Assembly (NCBI GenBank): GCA_948567375.1 | Contig: OX419760.1 | Coordinates: 46,500,001 to 46,564,000, forward strand | Length of the DNA: 64,000 bases | Direction: 5' to 3' | From: Lunularia cruciata | Lineage: Eukaryota; Streptophyta; Marchantiopsida; Lunulariales; Lunulariaceae | Part shown: one piece after another, positions 24,945 to 36,400 of the stretch | Numbering within the stretch: the stretch's first letter is position 1 | Layout: every line of letters starts with the position of its first letter | Made by a program: the position numbers and the translations under genes | The notes under the pieces: generated by a model | Told to the model about the DNA's origin: nothing | The model's database searches: none | Seen by the model: the letters and a program-made list of their open reading frames with translations, nothing else

Positions 24945-25635
24945 TGTAACACCCATTTGTGCATGTGAGTGGTATTGTGATATTTAGCTTGGTATTACAA
25001 GTACTTAAGAATAATTATTTATATAGAGATAAAGGATGGTTCTATATTAGTCATGGTTAGCTAAATTTAGTCATAGCTAAGATAGAGGGGACCTTACTTT
25101 AGAGGAAGTAGAAAAGATGAGCACCACTATTTTGGATTTTAGTGTGTTGACTTGGTATTATTCCTAGGTGTTTGGCTTTGAGGAAAGAGTTGAGAACTCT
25201 TGGGCCCGCAAGCCTTTTTGTTTTGGATTCTTCTTTAGTCCAAGGATAGCCCATGTGAAGGAATCCTTGACTTAGTGGTTGGGTCAAGATAAGACCACAT
25301 GCTTGGGGAATATGCCCATGTGAATGGATATTCCTTTCTACTTTTTAACTTTACTTGACTTTTAGTCTAGTAACTTGAGTTACTACGGTAATTAGTAACT
25401 TGAGTACGTAACTATTTCACAAGTATATAAACAAGGGGTGAGGAGGTACTCATCATCCTTTCATTTGCAACTATCTCTCTCTCATTGAGTTCTCTAGTGA
25501 ACAATGTCTTGAGTCTTGGAATGTTAGCCTTGGAGGAGTATGATAAAGTTGGAGTTCCTTGCCTTCATAGTCCATGGTGCGCTACCATAATAGCCATCTG
25601 AGGTTCATCCTGAGTGAGAGACAGGCCAGTTCACA
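24945..25635 (+). repeat. 5' LTR of element C (691 bp)
   Basis: TGTAACACCC to AGTTCACA. Carries the 13-bp segment ACCACATGCTTGG-like (near 25291) that A and B lack. Confidence 0.94.
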
Positions 25636-25639
25636 TTTT

Positions 25640-25657
25640 TGGTTCCGTTGCCGGGAC
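25640..25657 (+). other. Primer binding site of element C
   Basis: TGGTTCCGTTGCCGGGAC, identical to that of A and B, four bases after the LTR. Confidence 0.75.
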
Positions 25658-25676
25658 CTCTCTAGAAGGCAAGATA

Positions 25677-25847
25677 ATGTTCCGCGTTCAATTCTACATT
25701 AGGCAGAAGGAGGCTATGAGAGCTCACTTGGAGAGAACATTAGGAGAAGAGAGGGCTAAACTTATGTTAGAGAACCAAGATCCATTTGTATACCATGTAG
25801 TTCATTATGATGTCTTTGAGGTGATTTTGTACATCTTGTACACATGA
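25677..25847 (+). CDS. Short leader ORF, 56 codons (element C)
   Basis: Same position and length as in A and B, with a few substitutions and no frameshift. Coding status is uncertain. Confidence 0.25.
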   Translation: MFRVQFYIRQKEAMRAHLERTLGEERAKLMLENQDPFVYHVVHYDVFEVILYILYT

Positions 25848-26498
25848 GAGGAATTGGAGAGATTGTGTGAGGTGGATTGTAGATTTTGGGGATTAAGGTG
25901 ATTTTGGGCAAAATCTCAAGTTTGAGATCTAGACTTGAAATTTCTACACATGATAGCTTGGGTTATCTTTCAGTTAGCATACTTGAAATTATTATGAGAG
26001 CTACTATGTGCACTGGGCTATAATTTTTGAAAGTTGATAGGGTAAAGTGCTCCCGCAACTGCATGCTCTCTGGAAAATTGTACAGAGTCTGCCATTTCTT
26101 CAATTTTTAGTGAATTGTCCTAAAAATTCCCAAGAAAAATAAGTGCATTGTATCTTACCTGCTGCCTTAAAAGTTAGAGAGAGATCATTTTTGTGCAGGG
26201 CGTTATGAGTTTTTGAAGTGAAGGGGGTGGTTTTCAGACCAAATCTGAAATTTGTGTGCTAAATAGAAAGGTGTCTAGGCCAAATGGCTCAATGAAAAGA
26301 TCTGAAATTTTGCAGGGAAGGATATCGTAGAGTTTTGATCAGGTGTGCAAAATTTCAGAGGACTGTGACTTACTGGTTGGGAGATTTGAGTGACATTGTG
26401 AGGAAGAGTGGTGCAATTCTGCAGAGTGGAGATCTCATGCATGAGGAGTTTGAGATCAACAAAAAGCATGTTTGAGTGTTTAGATTCATCTTGGGAAC

Positions 26499-26971
26499 AT
26501 GGGGGGTCATCAAGAGTGGAAATTGAGATTATGCAAGGTTCCTCAAGGGTTTGAGGTGATTGTAGGGGTGGATTTGAGGAAAAGAGAGTTTACAATAGAA
26601 TTTGAAGAGAGTGTTGAGACGATCCAAAAACCTACACCACTTGGAGGAAAGAGTGAGTCTAAGTGCTTTCTGTGTGGAGAGAAGGGACATAAGGCAAGTT
26701 CACGTTCATTGACCTTTGAAAGCAAGAGATTGAGGGAAAGGAGAGGCTTACTTGACTTGGGTTTGCATGTTGGACCTTCTTCACCAAGATTGGGAGGGAG
26801 AAGATCTAAGACCAAGGAGTTATGTGAGGTGTGTGGAGTTGAAGGACTTCCAAAAGGACATGAGTGTAGTGGAGTAAAATCACTTTTGAGACTTTGGTGA
26901 AGGCTCTTGGAGAGAGTCTTAGTACAGTTACAGAAATCCTACCATCTTCATCAGCTAGTTCTCAAGATTAA
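26499..26971 (+). pseudogene. Leader zinc-knuckle ORF of element C, frameshifted
   Basis: Starts at an ATG (MGGHQEWK). The first zinc knuckle (CFLCGEKGHKASS) has lost its final Cys (Cys to Arg), while the second Cys/His cluster is kept. A 1-nt deletion near 26890 shifts the frame, ending it at 26900 instead of running to the usual SSASSQD end. Confidence 0.75.
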
Positions 26972-27205
26972 TGATGGAGATAATCTTTCAACTTATGGAT
27001 AAACTATCCATGAGAGTTAGATTAATATGCACTCTAGGATTTGATGTTGCTATAGAAATCTTGGAGCAACCTGAACCTTTTGTGTTCCCTAGAGTGGATT
27101 ATTCTCAAATGGTGTTAGTCATGTATATACTCTATTAGTAATAGAGTGAGAGAAAAGAAAAGAGGAAAAAAAATTGAGAGAAAAGAAAGATAGTGAGGGG
27201 TTAAG

Positions 27206-30200
27206 ATGGGGAAACTTCCGGTCTTCTTTGGCAAGGATGGAGAAGATGTGGAGGCCTTTGTGAGAGACTTCAAGAGAGCTTGCATAGGAAACAATGAGAG
27301 GAGGAAGAATGAGTGGGCCTCATTATTACCAGATTTCTTTGAGGATGCAGCACTTACATGGTATGAGTCAGAATACCAAAAGAGAGATAGGAGAGATGGG
27401 GAAGAGGAGTCTTGGGAGACTTTGACTTCAGCACTCATTGAGAACTTTCTTCCTGATGAGAGTTATGAGAGATTGATGAGTGAGGTTACATTTCTCAAGC
27501 AAGGAGATGGAGAGAAAGTGAGAGTCTATGTGGAAAGAGTGGAAAAGTTGGAGTCCAGATTTCGCATAGTGTTGAGGAAGCGTGGGGATTATGTGGAGAC
27601 TACAATGATTGCCATAGGGGCCACCAAGAATTTTGTGGGAGGGTTGAGACCACAAATTAGAAGCAAGGTGAGATATGAGAAACCTTCTTCCAAGGTTGAA
27701 GTTATCAAGATCACAATTCGTATGGAGGAGAGTTTGGAAGAGGATGAGAGTGATTTGGTGGTGAAGGAGGTTGTGCATCCTCCTCAAGGCTACAAGTATG
27801 GTGGAACTTCTGATACTTTGGTGACAAGGGTTGCACCACAAGTAGTAGTTGCTCTAGTTCTTGCACCTCCACCAAAAGATCCACTCCAAACCATCACAGA
27901 ACAACTTGCGGATCTCAAGATGTGGTGCAATTATGGGAGAAGAGAGAGGTGGATCAGAATGTAGGGAGAGGACCTAGGAGTTATGGAAACTATCCATATA
28001 GAGGAGGCCAACCAGCCAACAATTTCAATGATAGAAATTGTTTTGGTTGTGGAGGAAGAGGCCATATCCAAAGGAATTGCCCAAATTCCACTTACCATGG
28101 AGGAAGGGGTTATGAGGGAGCCAATAGAGGGAGAGAGGGAGACAGTGAAACCCAAGTGGCTCCTAATCCCAACAAAGGTAAGGGGATAGCATCCATAGAT
28201 GTGGTTGAGAGCAAGTATGAGAAGGGAGAGTGCTCAAACTTCAAGGATCTTAATTTGGAGCTTTTGGTACAAGAGAAGAAGAGAGCTCGTTTTGTAGAGG
28301 ATGTTCACTCTTCTCAAGGATTTACTCCAAGCAAGGATACTCCTATGTCTACTAGGAGCACTTGCACCTCAACACCATCAACAACAAAGACTCCAAGGAA
28401 GAAGTTGGAGATGGAGGACTTCTTGATCTCAAAGCAACAATGGAACTACAATGTGTTGGAGGATGTTGGTAGTCACAAGGCTAACATCACAGTGGGCCAA
28501 TTAATTGCTTTGAACCCTACCTTGAGAAAGGAGCTTAGAGGTGGTTTGAGTTCTACAAAGAGCAAGAAGAAGAAGAAGGCAAAAGTTCTAGTATCAATGG
28601 GGGTGGTGGATGCCAAGCCAGCACCATGGGAGGCTTGTGAATATGCCTCCAAGATTGATGTGAGAGTGAATGGTCACAACATCAAGGATGCATTGGTTGA
28701 TGGAGGATCAGCAGTGAATGCCACGTCAGAAAGGTTGATGAAGAAGTTGGGTATGATACCCTCAAGACCTTCAACATTTGTGGTGAGCATGGCAAACAAG
28801 CAACAAGTTCGACCAGTAGGGGTGATGGATAAGGTGGTAGTTTCAGTTATGGGAGTTCAAAATCTCATGACTTTCCAAGTCTTGAAGAATTCAAGCTATG
28901 ACTTACTTCTTGGGAGGCCATGGTTGAGAGCAGTACACACAACTGATTGATGGCACAAAGGGTACTTGAGGATATGGCCATCAAACCATAGAGTCACAGT
29001 TCTTGTGACTAACACCACCAACACTTCACATTCAGATACACCATCTTCTGATTATTGGGAATCAGATTCTGAAGAAGGAGCTTTAGGTGTGGACACAAGC
29101 ATGGAAGAAGAGACTTCCACGGAGGAAGATGAATCTGAATCTGATTCAAATGTGTATCCTTTGTGTGCTATGGATTTTGCACCTAAGCCAAAGGTTTTGA
29201 AAGACCCAAACAAATCACCATTGACACTTGAGGAGGTAGAGAGAAGGTTATCTACCCTCAAGTATGGCCCAAATGTTACCAAGGAGGAGAAGGTGAGATT
29301 TGAGTAGATTTTCCACAAGTTCATCCATGTGTTTGCTTTTAGTTACAAGGATTTGAAGGAAGTCACCTTGGAGGAGCACAAGATAGAGGTGGAGTCACAT
29401 GCAAGACCAATCCGCCAAAAGCACGTTGCATTAGCCCACTAATATCTTTGGTGGTGAAGGAGGAGATTGATAAGCTCAAGGAGGCTGGATGTATCTTTGA
29501 GGTGGAGAATTCAGAATGGGTGTCTCCAATTGTCATTGTGAAGAAAAAGAATGGCAAGCTTTGGGTATGTGTGGATTACAAGAAGCTCAATGCTGTTACC
29601 AAGAAGGACTACTACCCATTGCCATTCATTGATGAGATCTTGGAGGAGGTTGCAGGTCATGAGAGGTACAGTTTTGGAGATGGTTATAGTGGATACAACC
29701 AAATCAAGATTGCACTAGAGCATCAACAACTCACCACGTTCACCACACCTTGGGGAACTTATGCTTTCAAGGTCATGCCTTTTGGGCTTTGCAAAGCTCC
29801 AGCCACATTCCAACGGTTTATGAACAAGGTAATTGACCTTTCATTGGGAAATTTGTGAGAGACTTCATTGATGACTTTTGTATCTATGGGAGGAAGGAGG
29901 AGCACTTTGAGAAGCTAATCAAAGTCTTGCAACACTTGGATGAGGCAAATGCATCACTCAACCTAAAGAAGTGCATTTTTGGATGTGAAGAATGTCTACT
30001 TTTGGGGCACATCATCTCCAAGGATGGAATAGCAGTTGATCCTGAGAAGGTGAGGAAAATCTCAAACCTTCCATTCCCTTCAAGCTTGACAAAGTTACGC
30101 CAATTCTTGGGGATGGTTGGATACTATAGGAGGTTTATCTTCCCATTTTCCAACAAGGCTTATGCATTGACCATCTACATGAAGAAGGGTGTTGATTACA

Positions 30201-31242
30201 TGGTGATTTTGGAGGACAAGGATGCTCTCAAAGCTTTTGAGGAGCTCAAGCAATCCCTTGTGGTAGCTCCAATTCTTGCTAAACTTGATTGGAGTAATCC
30301 TTTCATCCTCTACACTGATGCTTCTAATGTAGCTATAGGATGCACTCTTAGTCAATTAGACCAAGATGGGCATGATCATCCAATAGCTTATGCTAGTAGG
30401 CAGATGGTTTCAGCAAAGAAGAACTACTCTATCACGGAGAGAGAAGGGTTGGCAGTGATCTTTGGTCTCAAGAAGTTTAGACACTACTTGATTGGAGGGA
30501 AAGCCACCATTGTCACTGATCACAAGGCTTTGAAGTACATCTTCAACAAGCCTAATGTTGAAGGGAGACTAGCAAGGTGGATGATACTCTTGTCTGAGTA
30601 TGACTACACCATTGAGGATAGGCCACGAAAGAAACATGCAAATGCTGATTTGTTATCTAGAGCCTATGATCATGATGGAGATGAGCCAATGGATAATTCC
30701 TTCCCGGATGAGGAGCTCATGACAATCTCAGTCATTCAAGAGGTTCCAATGGAGTACAAGGAGATTGTGGATTTTGTGACAAGAGGTAACTATCCAGAAG
30801 GGATGCATGCTAGGGAGAGGAAGGCCTTTGCAGCAAGATCTAGACCTTACACAATGGTGGAGGATATTCTTTTTCACCAAGGAGCAGATGGTCTACTTCA
30901 AAGAGCAGTGGGTAAGGAAGAGTCTATCCTACTCATAAAGGAGTTTCATGAAGGTTTAGTATGTGGAGGACACTTTGCATGAAAGGTGGCTGCTTTCAAG
31001 ATTCTAGATGCAGGTTACCATTGGAGAGGGATTTTCAAGGATTGTCTTGCTTATTGCAAAACTTGTCATGTTTGTCAAGCTTTTGCTAGAAAGTCTACAT
31101 CCACTCCACCACTTAGATCAATTCCATTGCTTGGACCTTTTGAGAAGTGGGGAATTGATTTTGTAGGTCCTCTCAATAGAACCCCAAGGAACAATTGGTA
31201 CATTGTGGTAGTACCTGATTACCTTACCAAGTGTGTTGAGGC
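27206..31242 (+). pseudogene. gag-pol: Gag-pol of element C, first part (gag to integrase)
   Basis: Homologous throughout to the intact polyprotein. Defects seen: a 4-nt deletion near 27920 that shifts gag; TGA at 28948-28950 after the protease; TAG at about 29305 in the linker; 1-nt deletions near 29423 and 29834 around RT; and TGA at about 30980 in the integrase zinc-binding region. The CCHC knuckle, VDGGS protease motif, FIDDF and RNase H blocks remain readable. It stops at 31242 where element B inserted in the integrase core, before the second catalytic aspartate. Confidence 0.93.
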
Positions 31243-31921
31243 TGTAACACCCATTTGTGCATGTGTGTGGTATTGTGATATTTAGCTTGGTATTACAAGT
31301 ACTTAAGAGATATTATTTATATAGAGATAAAGGATGGTTCTATATTAGTCATGGTTAGCTAAAGTTAGTCATAGCTAAGATAGATGGGACCTTACTTTAG
31401 AGGAAGTAGAAAAGATGAGCACCACTATTTTGGATTTTAGTGTGTTGACTTGGTATTATTCCTAGGTGTTTGGCTTTGGAGAAAGAGTTGAGAACTCTTG
31501 GGCCCGCAAGCCTTTTTGTTTTGGATTCTTCTTTAGTCCAAGGATAGCCCATGTGAAGGAATCCTTGCTTTAGTGGTTGGGTCAAGATAAGGGGAATATG
31601 CCCATGTGAATGGATATTCCTTTCTACTTTTTGACTTTACTTGACTTTTAGTCTAGTAACTTGAGTTACTACGGTAATTAGTAACTTTGGTATGTAACTA
31701 TTTCACAAGTATATAAACAAGGAGTGAGGAGGTACTCATGATCCTTTCATTTGCAACTATCTCTCTCTCATTGAGTTCTCTAGTGAGCAATGTCTTGAGT
31801 CTTGGAGTGTTAGCCTTGGAGGAGTATGATGGAGTTGGGGTTCCTTGCCTTCTTAGTCCATGGTGCGCTACCATAATAGCTATCAGAGGTTCATCCTGAG
31901 TGAGAGACAGGCCGGCTCACA
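31243..31921 (+). repeat. 5' LTR of element B (679 bp)
   Basis: TGTAACACCC to GGCTCACA. Acts as promoter and, in its second copy, as terminator. Lacks the 13-bp segment seen in the older LTRs. Confidence 0.96.
31710..31717 (+). promoter_or_regulatory. TATA box of the family-1 LTR
   Basis: TATATAAA, followed about 50 nt later by a CT-rich stretch (CTCTCTCTC). Conserved in the other family-1 LTRs, for example 38833-38840. Transcription would start about 30 nt downstream, leaving about 180 nt of R-U5. Inferred from motif and position. Confidence 0.6.
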
Positions 31922-31925
31922 TTTT

Positions 31926-31943
31926 TGGTTCCGTTGCCGGGAC
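31926..31943 (+). other. Primer binding site of element B
   Basis: TGGTTCCGTTGCCGGGAC, four T residues after the LTR. Resembles the complement of the plant tRNA-Asp 3' end with two changed bases near the CCA and one at its end. Confidence 0.78.
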
Positions 31944-31962
31944 CTCTCTAGAAGGCAAGATA

Positions 31963-32133
31963 ATGTTCCGCGTCCAATTCTACATTAGGCAGAAGGAGGC
32001 TATGAGAGGTCACTTGGAGAGAACATTAGGAGAGGAGAGGGCTGAACTTATGTTAGAGAACCAAGATCCATTTGTATACCCTGTAGTTCATTATGATGTC
32101 TTTGAGGTGATTTTGTACATCTTGTACACATGA
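31963..32133 (+). CDS. Short leader ORF, 56 codons (element B)
   Basis: First ATG after the primer site; a charged 56-residue peptide ending ...ILYILYT. Open in A, B and C. Either a small protein or an upstream ORF that tempers gag translation. No recognised domain. Confidence 0.3.
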   Translation: MFRVQFYIRQKEAMRGHLERTLGEERAELMLENQDPFVYPVVHYDVFEVILYILYT

Positions 32134-32781
32134 GAGGAATTGGAGAGATTGTGTGAGGTGGATTGCAGATTTTGGGGATTAAGGTGATTTTGGGCAAAAT
32201 CTCAAGTTTGAGATCTGGACTTGAGATTTCTACACATGATAGCTTGGGTTATCTTTCAGTTAGCACACTTGAAATTATTGAGAGAGCTTCTATGCGCACT
32301 GGGCTAGAATTTTTGAAAGTTGATAGGGTAAAGTGCTCCCGCAACTGCATGCTCTCTGGAAAATTGTACAGAGTCTGCCATTTCTTCAATTTTTAGTGAA
32401 TTGTCCTGAAAATTTCCAAGAAAATCCAGTGCATTGTATCCTACCTAGTGACACAAAAATTAGAGAGAGATCATTTTTGCGCAGTGCGTTATGAGTTTTT
32501 GAAGTGAGGGGGGTGGTTTTCAGACCAAATCTGAAATATGGGTGCTGAATAGAAAGGTGTCTAGGCCAAATGGCTTGATGAAAAGATCTAAAATTTTGCA
32601 GGGAGGGACGCCTTAGAGTTGTGATCAAGTGTGGAAAATTTCAGAGGACTGTGACATATTCGTTGGGAGATTTGAGTGACATTGTGAGGAAGGGTCAATT
32701 CTGCAGAGTGGAGATCTCATGCATGAGAAGTTTGAGATCAACAAAAAGCATGTTTGAGTGTTTAGATTCATCTTTGGGAAC

Positions 32782-33255
32782 ATGGAGGGTCATCAAGAGT
32801 GGAAATTGAGATTATGCAAGGTTCCCCAAGGGTTTGAGGTGATTGTAGGGGTGGATTTGAGGAAAAGAGAGTTTACAATAGAATTTGAAGAGAGTGTTGA
32901 GAGGATCCAAAAACCTACACCACTTGGAGGAAAGAGTGAGTCTATGTGCTTTCTATGTGGAGAGAAGGGACATAAGGCAAGTTCATGTCCATTAACCTTT
33001 GAGAGCAAGAGATTGAGGGAAAGGAGAGGCTTACTTGACTTGGGTTTGCATGTTGGACCTTCTTCACCAAGATTGGGAGGGAGAAGATCTAAGACCAAGG
33101 AGTTGTGTGAGGTTTGTGGAGTTGAAGGACTTCCAAAAGGACATGAGTGTAGTGGAGTAAAAGCACTTTTGGAAACTTTGGTGAAGGATCTTGGAGAGAG
33201 TCTTAGTACAGCTACAGAAATACTACCACCTTCATCAGCTAGTTCTCAAGATTAG
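32782..33255 (+). CDS. Leader ORF with zinc knuckle, upstream of gag (element B)
   Basis: 157 codons from ATG (MEGHQEWK); an in-frame stop lies just upstream, so this ATG is the likely start. Residues 56-69 or so form a CX2CX4HX4C knuckle (CFLCGEKGHKASSC); a second cluster CEVCGVEGLPKGHEC follows about 45 residues later; the tail is Ser/Thr-rich. It lies 235 nt before the gag ATG, in the same transcript. Nucleic-acid binding is likely from the knuckle; the biological role is unknown. No second promoter or splice site is proven. Preservation in A and B, with a frameshift in old C, fits a used gene but could also reflect youth. Confidence 0.62.
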   Translation: MEGHQEWKLRLCKVPQGFEVIVGVDLRKREFTIEFEESVERIQKPTPLGGKSESMCFLCGEKGHKASSCPLTFESKRLRERRGLLDLGLHVGPSSPRLGGRRSKTKELCEVCGVEGLPKGHECSGVKALLETLVKDLGESLSTATEILPPSSASSQD

Positions 33256-33490
33256 TGATGGAGATAATCTTTCAACTTATGGATAAACTATCCATGAGAG
33301 TTAGATTAATATGCACTCTAGGATTTGATGTTGCTATAGAAATCTTGGAGCAACCTGAACCTTTTGTGTTCCCTAGAGTGGATTATTCTCAGATGGTGTT
33401 AGTCATGTATATACTCTAATAGTAATAGAGTGAGAGAAAAGAAAAGAGAAAAAAAAAATTAAGAGAAAAGAAAGATAATGAGGGGTTAAG
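33256..33490 (+). other. Leader between zinc-knuckle ORF and gag
   Basis: 235 nt without an ORF. Ends in a purine-rich run (GAGAGAAAAGAAAAGAGAAA type) directly before the gag ATG. Also present in A and C. Confidence 0.5.
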
Positions 33491-36400
33491 ATGGGGAAAC
33501 TTCCGGTTTTCTTTGGCAAGGATGGAGAAGATGTGGAGGCCTTTGTGAGAGACTTCAAGAGAGCTTGCATAGGAAACAATGAGAGGAGGAAGAATGAGTG
33601 GGCCTCATTATTACCAGATTTCTTTGAGGATGCAGCACTTACATGGTATGAGTCAGAATACCAAAAGAGAGAGAGGAGAGAGGGGGAAGAGGAGTCTTGG
33701 GAGACTTTGACTTCAGCACTCATTGAGAACTTTCTTCCTGATGAGAGTTATGAGAGATTGATGAGTGAGGTTACATTTCTCAAGCAAGGAGATGGAGAGA
33801 AAGTGAGGGTCTATGTGGAAAGAGTGGAAAAGTTGGAGTCCAGATTTCGCATAGTGTTGAGGAAGGGTGGGGATGATGTGGAGACTACAATGATTGGCAT
33901 AAGGGCCATGCTCACCAAGAATTTTGTGGGAGGATTGAGGCCACAAATTAGAAGCAAGGTGAGATATGAGAAACCTTCTTCCAAGGTTGAAGCTATCAAG
34001 ATCGCAATTCGTATGGAGGAGAGTTTGGAAGGAGATGAGAGTGATTTGGTGGTGAAGGAGGTTGTGCATCCTCCTCAAGGCTACAAGTATGGTGGAACTT
34101 CTGATACTTTGGTGACAAGGGTTGCACCACAAGTAGTAGTTGCTCCAATTCTTGCACCTCCACCAAAAGATCCACTCCAAACCATCACAGAACAACTTGC
34201 GGATCTCAAGATCAATGTGGTGCAACTATGGGAGAAGAGAGAGGTGGATCAGAATGTAGGGAGAGGACCTAGGAGTTATGGAAACTATCCATATAGAGGA
34301 GGCCAACCAGCCAACAATTTCAATGATAGAAATTGTTTTGGTTGTGGAGGAAGAGGCCATATCCAAAGGAATTGCCCAAATTCCACTTACCATGGAGGAA
34401 GGGGTTATGAGGGAGCCAATAGAGGGAAAGAGGGAGGTAGTGAAACCCAAGTGGCTCCTAATCCCAACAAAGGTAAGGGGATAGCATCCATAGATGTGGT
34501 TGAGAGCAAGTATGAGAAGGGAGAGTGCTCAAACTCCAAGGGTCTTAATTTGGAGCTTTTGGCACAAGAGAAGAAGAGAGCTCGTTTTGCAGAGGATGTT
34601 CACTCTTCTCAAGGATTTACTTCAAGCAAGGATACTCCTATGTCTACTAGGAGCACTCGCACCTCAACACCATCAACAACAAAGACTCCAAGGAAGAAGT
34701 TGGGGATGGAGGACTTCTTGATCTCAAAGCAACAATGGAACTACAATGTGTTGGAGGATGTTGGTAGTCACAAGGCTAACATCACAGTGGGCCAATTAAT
34801 TGCTTTGAACCCTACCTTGAGAAAGGAGCTTAGAGGTGGTTTGAGTTCTACAAGGAGCAAAAAGAAGAAGAAGGCAAAAGTTCCAGTATCAATGGGGGTG
34901 GTGGATGCCAAGCCAGCACCATGGGAGGCTTGTGAATATGCCTCCAAGATTGATGTGAGAGTGAATGGTCACAACATCAAGGATGCATTGGTTGATGGAG
35001 GATCAGCAGTGAATGCCATGTCAGAAAGGTTGATGAAGAAGTTGGGTATGATACCCTCAAGACCTTCAACATTTGTGGTGAGCATGGCAAACAAGCAACA
35101 AGTTCGACCAGTAGGGGTGATGGATAAGGTGGTAGTTTCAGTTATGGGAGTTCAAAATCTCATGACTTTCCAAGTCTTGAAGGATTCAAGCTATGACTTA
35201 CTTCTTGGGAGGCCATGGTTGAGAGCAGCACGCACAACTGATCAATGGCACAAAGGGTACTTGAGGATTGGGCCATCAAACCATAGAGTCACTGTTCCTG
35301 TGACTAACACCACCAACACTTCACATTTAGATACCCCATCTTCTAATTATTGGGAATCAGATTCTGAAGAAGGAGCTTCAAGTGTGGACACAAGCATGGA
35401 AGAGGAGACTTCCACGGAGGAAGATGAATCTGAATCTGATTCAGATGTGTATCCCTTGTGTGCTATGGATTTTGCACCTAAGCCAGAGGTTTTGAAGGAC
35501 CCAGATAAATCACCATTGACACTTGAGGAGGTAGAGAGAAGGTTATCTACCCTCAAGTATGGCCCAAATGTTACCAAGGAGGAGAAGGTGAGATTTGAGG
35601 AGATTTTCCGCAAGTTCATCCATGTGTTTGCTTTTAGTTACAAGGATTTGAAGGAAGTCACCTTGGAGGAGCACAAGATAGAGGTGGAGTCACATGCAAG
35701 ACCAATCCACCAAAAGCAACGTCGCATTAGCCCACCAATATCTTTGGTTGTGAAGGAGGAGATTGATAAGCTCAAGGAGGCTGGATTTATCTTTGAGGTG
35801 GAGAATTCAGAATGGGTGTCTCCAATTGTCATTGTGAAGAAAAAGAATGGCAAGCTTCGGGTATGTGTGGATTACAAGAAGCTTAATGCTGTTACCAAGA
35901 AGGACTACTACCCATTGCCATTCATTGATGAGATCTTGGAGGAGGTTGCAGGTCATGAGAGGTACAGTTTTGGAGATGGTTATAGTGGATATAACCAAAT
36001 AAAGATTGCACCAGAGCATCAACAACTCACCACATTCACCACACCTTGGGGAACTTACGCTTTCAAGGTCATGCCTTTTGGGCTTTGCAATGCTCCAGCC
36101 ACATTCCAACGGTTCATGAACAAGGTATTTGAACCTTTCATTGGGAAATTTGTGAGAGATTTCATTGATGACTTTTTTGTCTATGGGAGCAAGGAGGAGC
36201 ACTTTGAGCACCTAATCAAAGTCTTGCAACGCTTGGATGAGGCAAATGCATCACTCAACCCAGAGAAGTGCATTTTTGGATGTGAAGAAGGTCTACTTTT
36301 GGGGCACATCATCTCCAAGGATGGAATAGCAGTTGATCCTGAGAAGGTGAGGAAAATCTCAGACCTTCCATTCCCTTCAAGCTTGACAAAGTTACGCCAA

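Noticed and set aside
32621-32809. A 62-codon ORF overlapping the zinc-knuckle ORF in another frame
   Set aside because: Possible 5' exon of a spliced leader gene, but no convincing donor/acceptor pair joins the frames, and the frame differs in element C.
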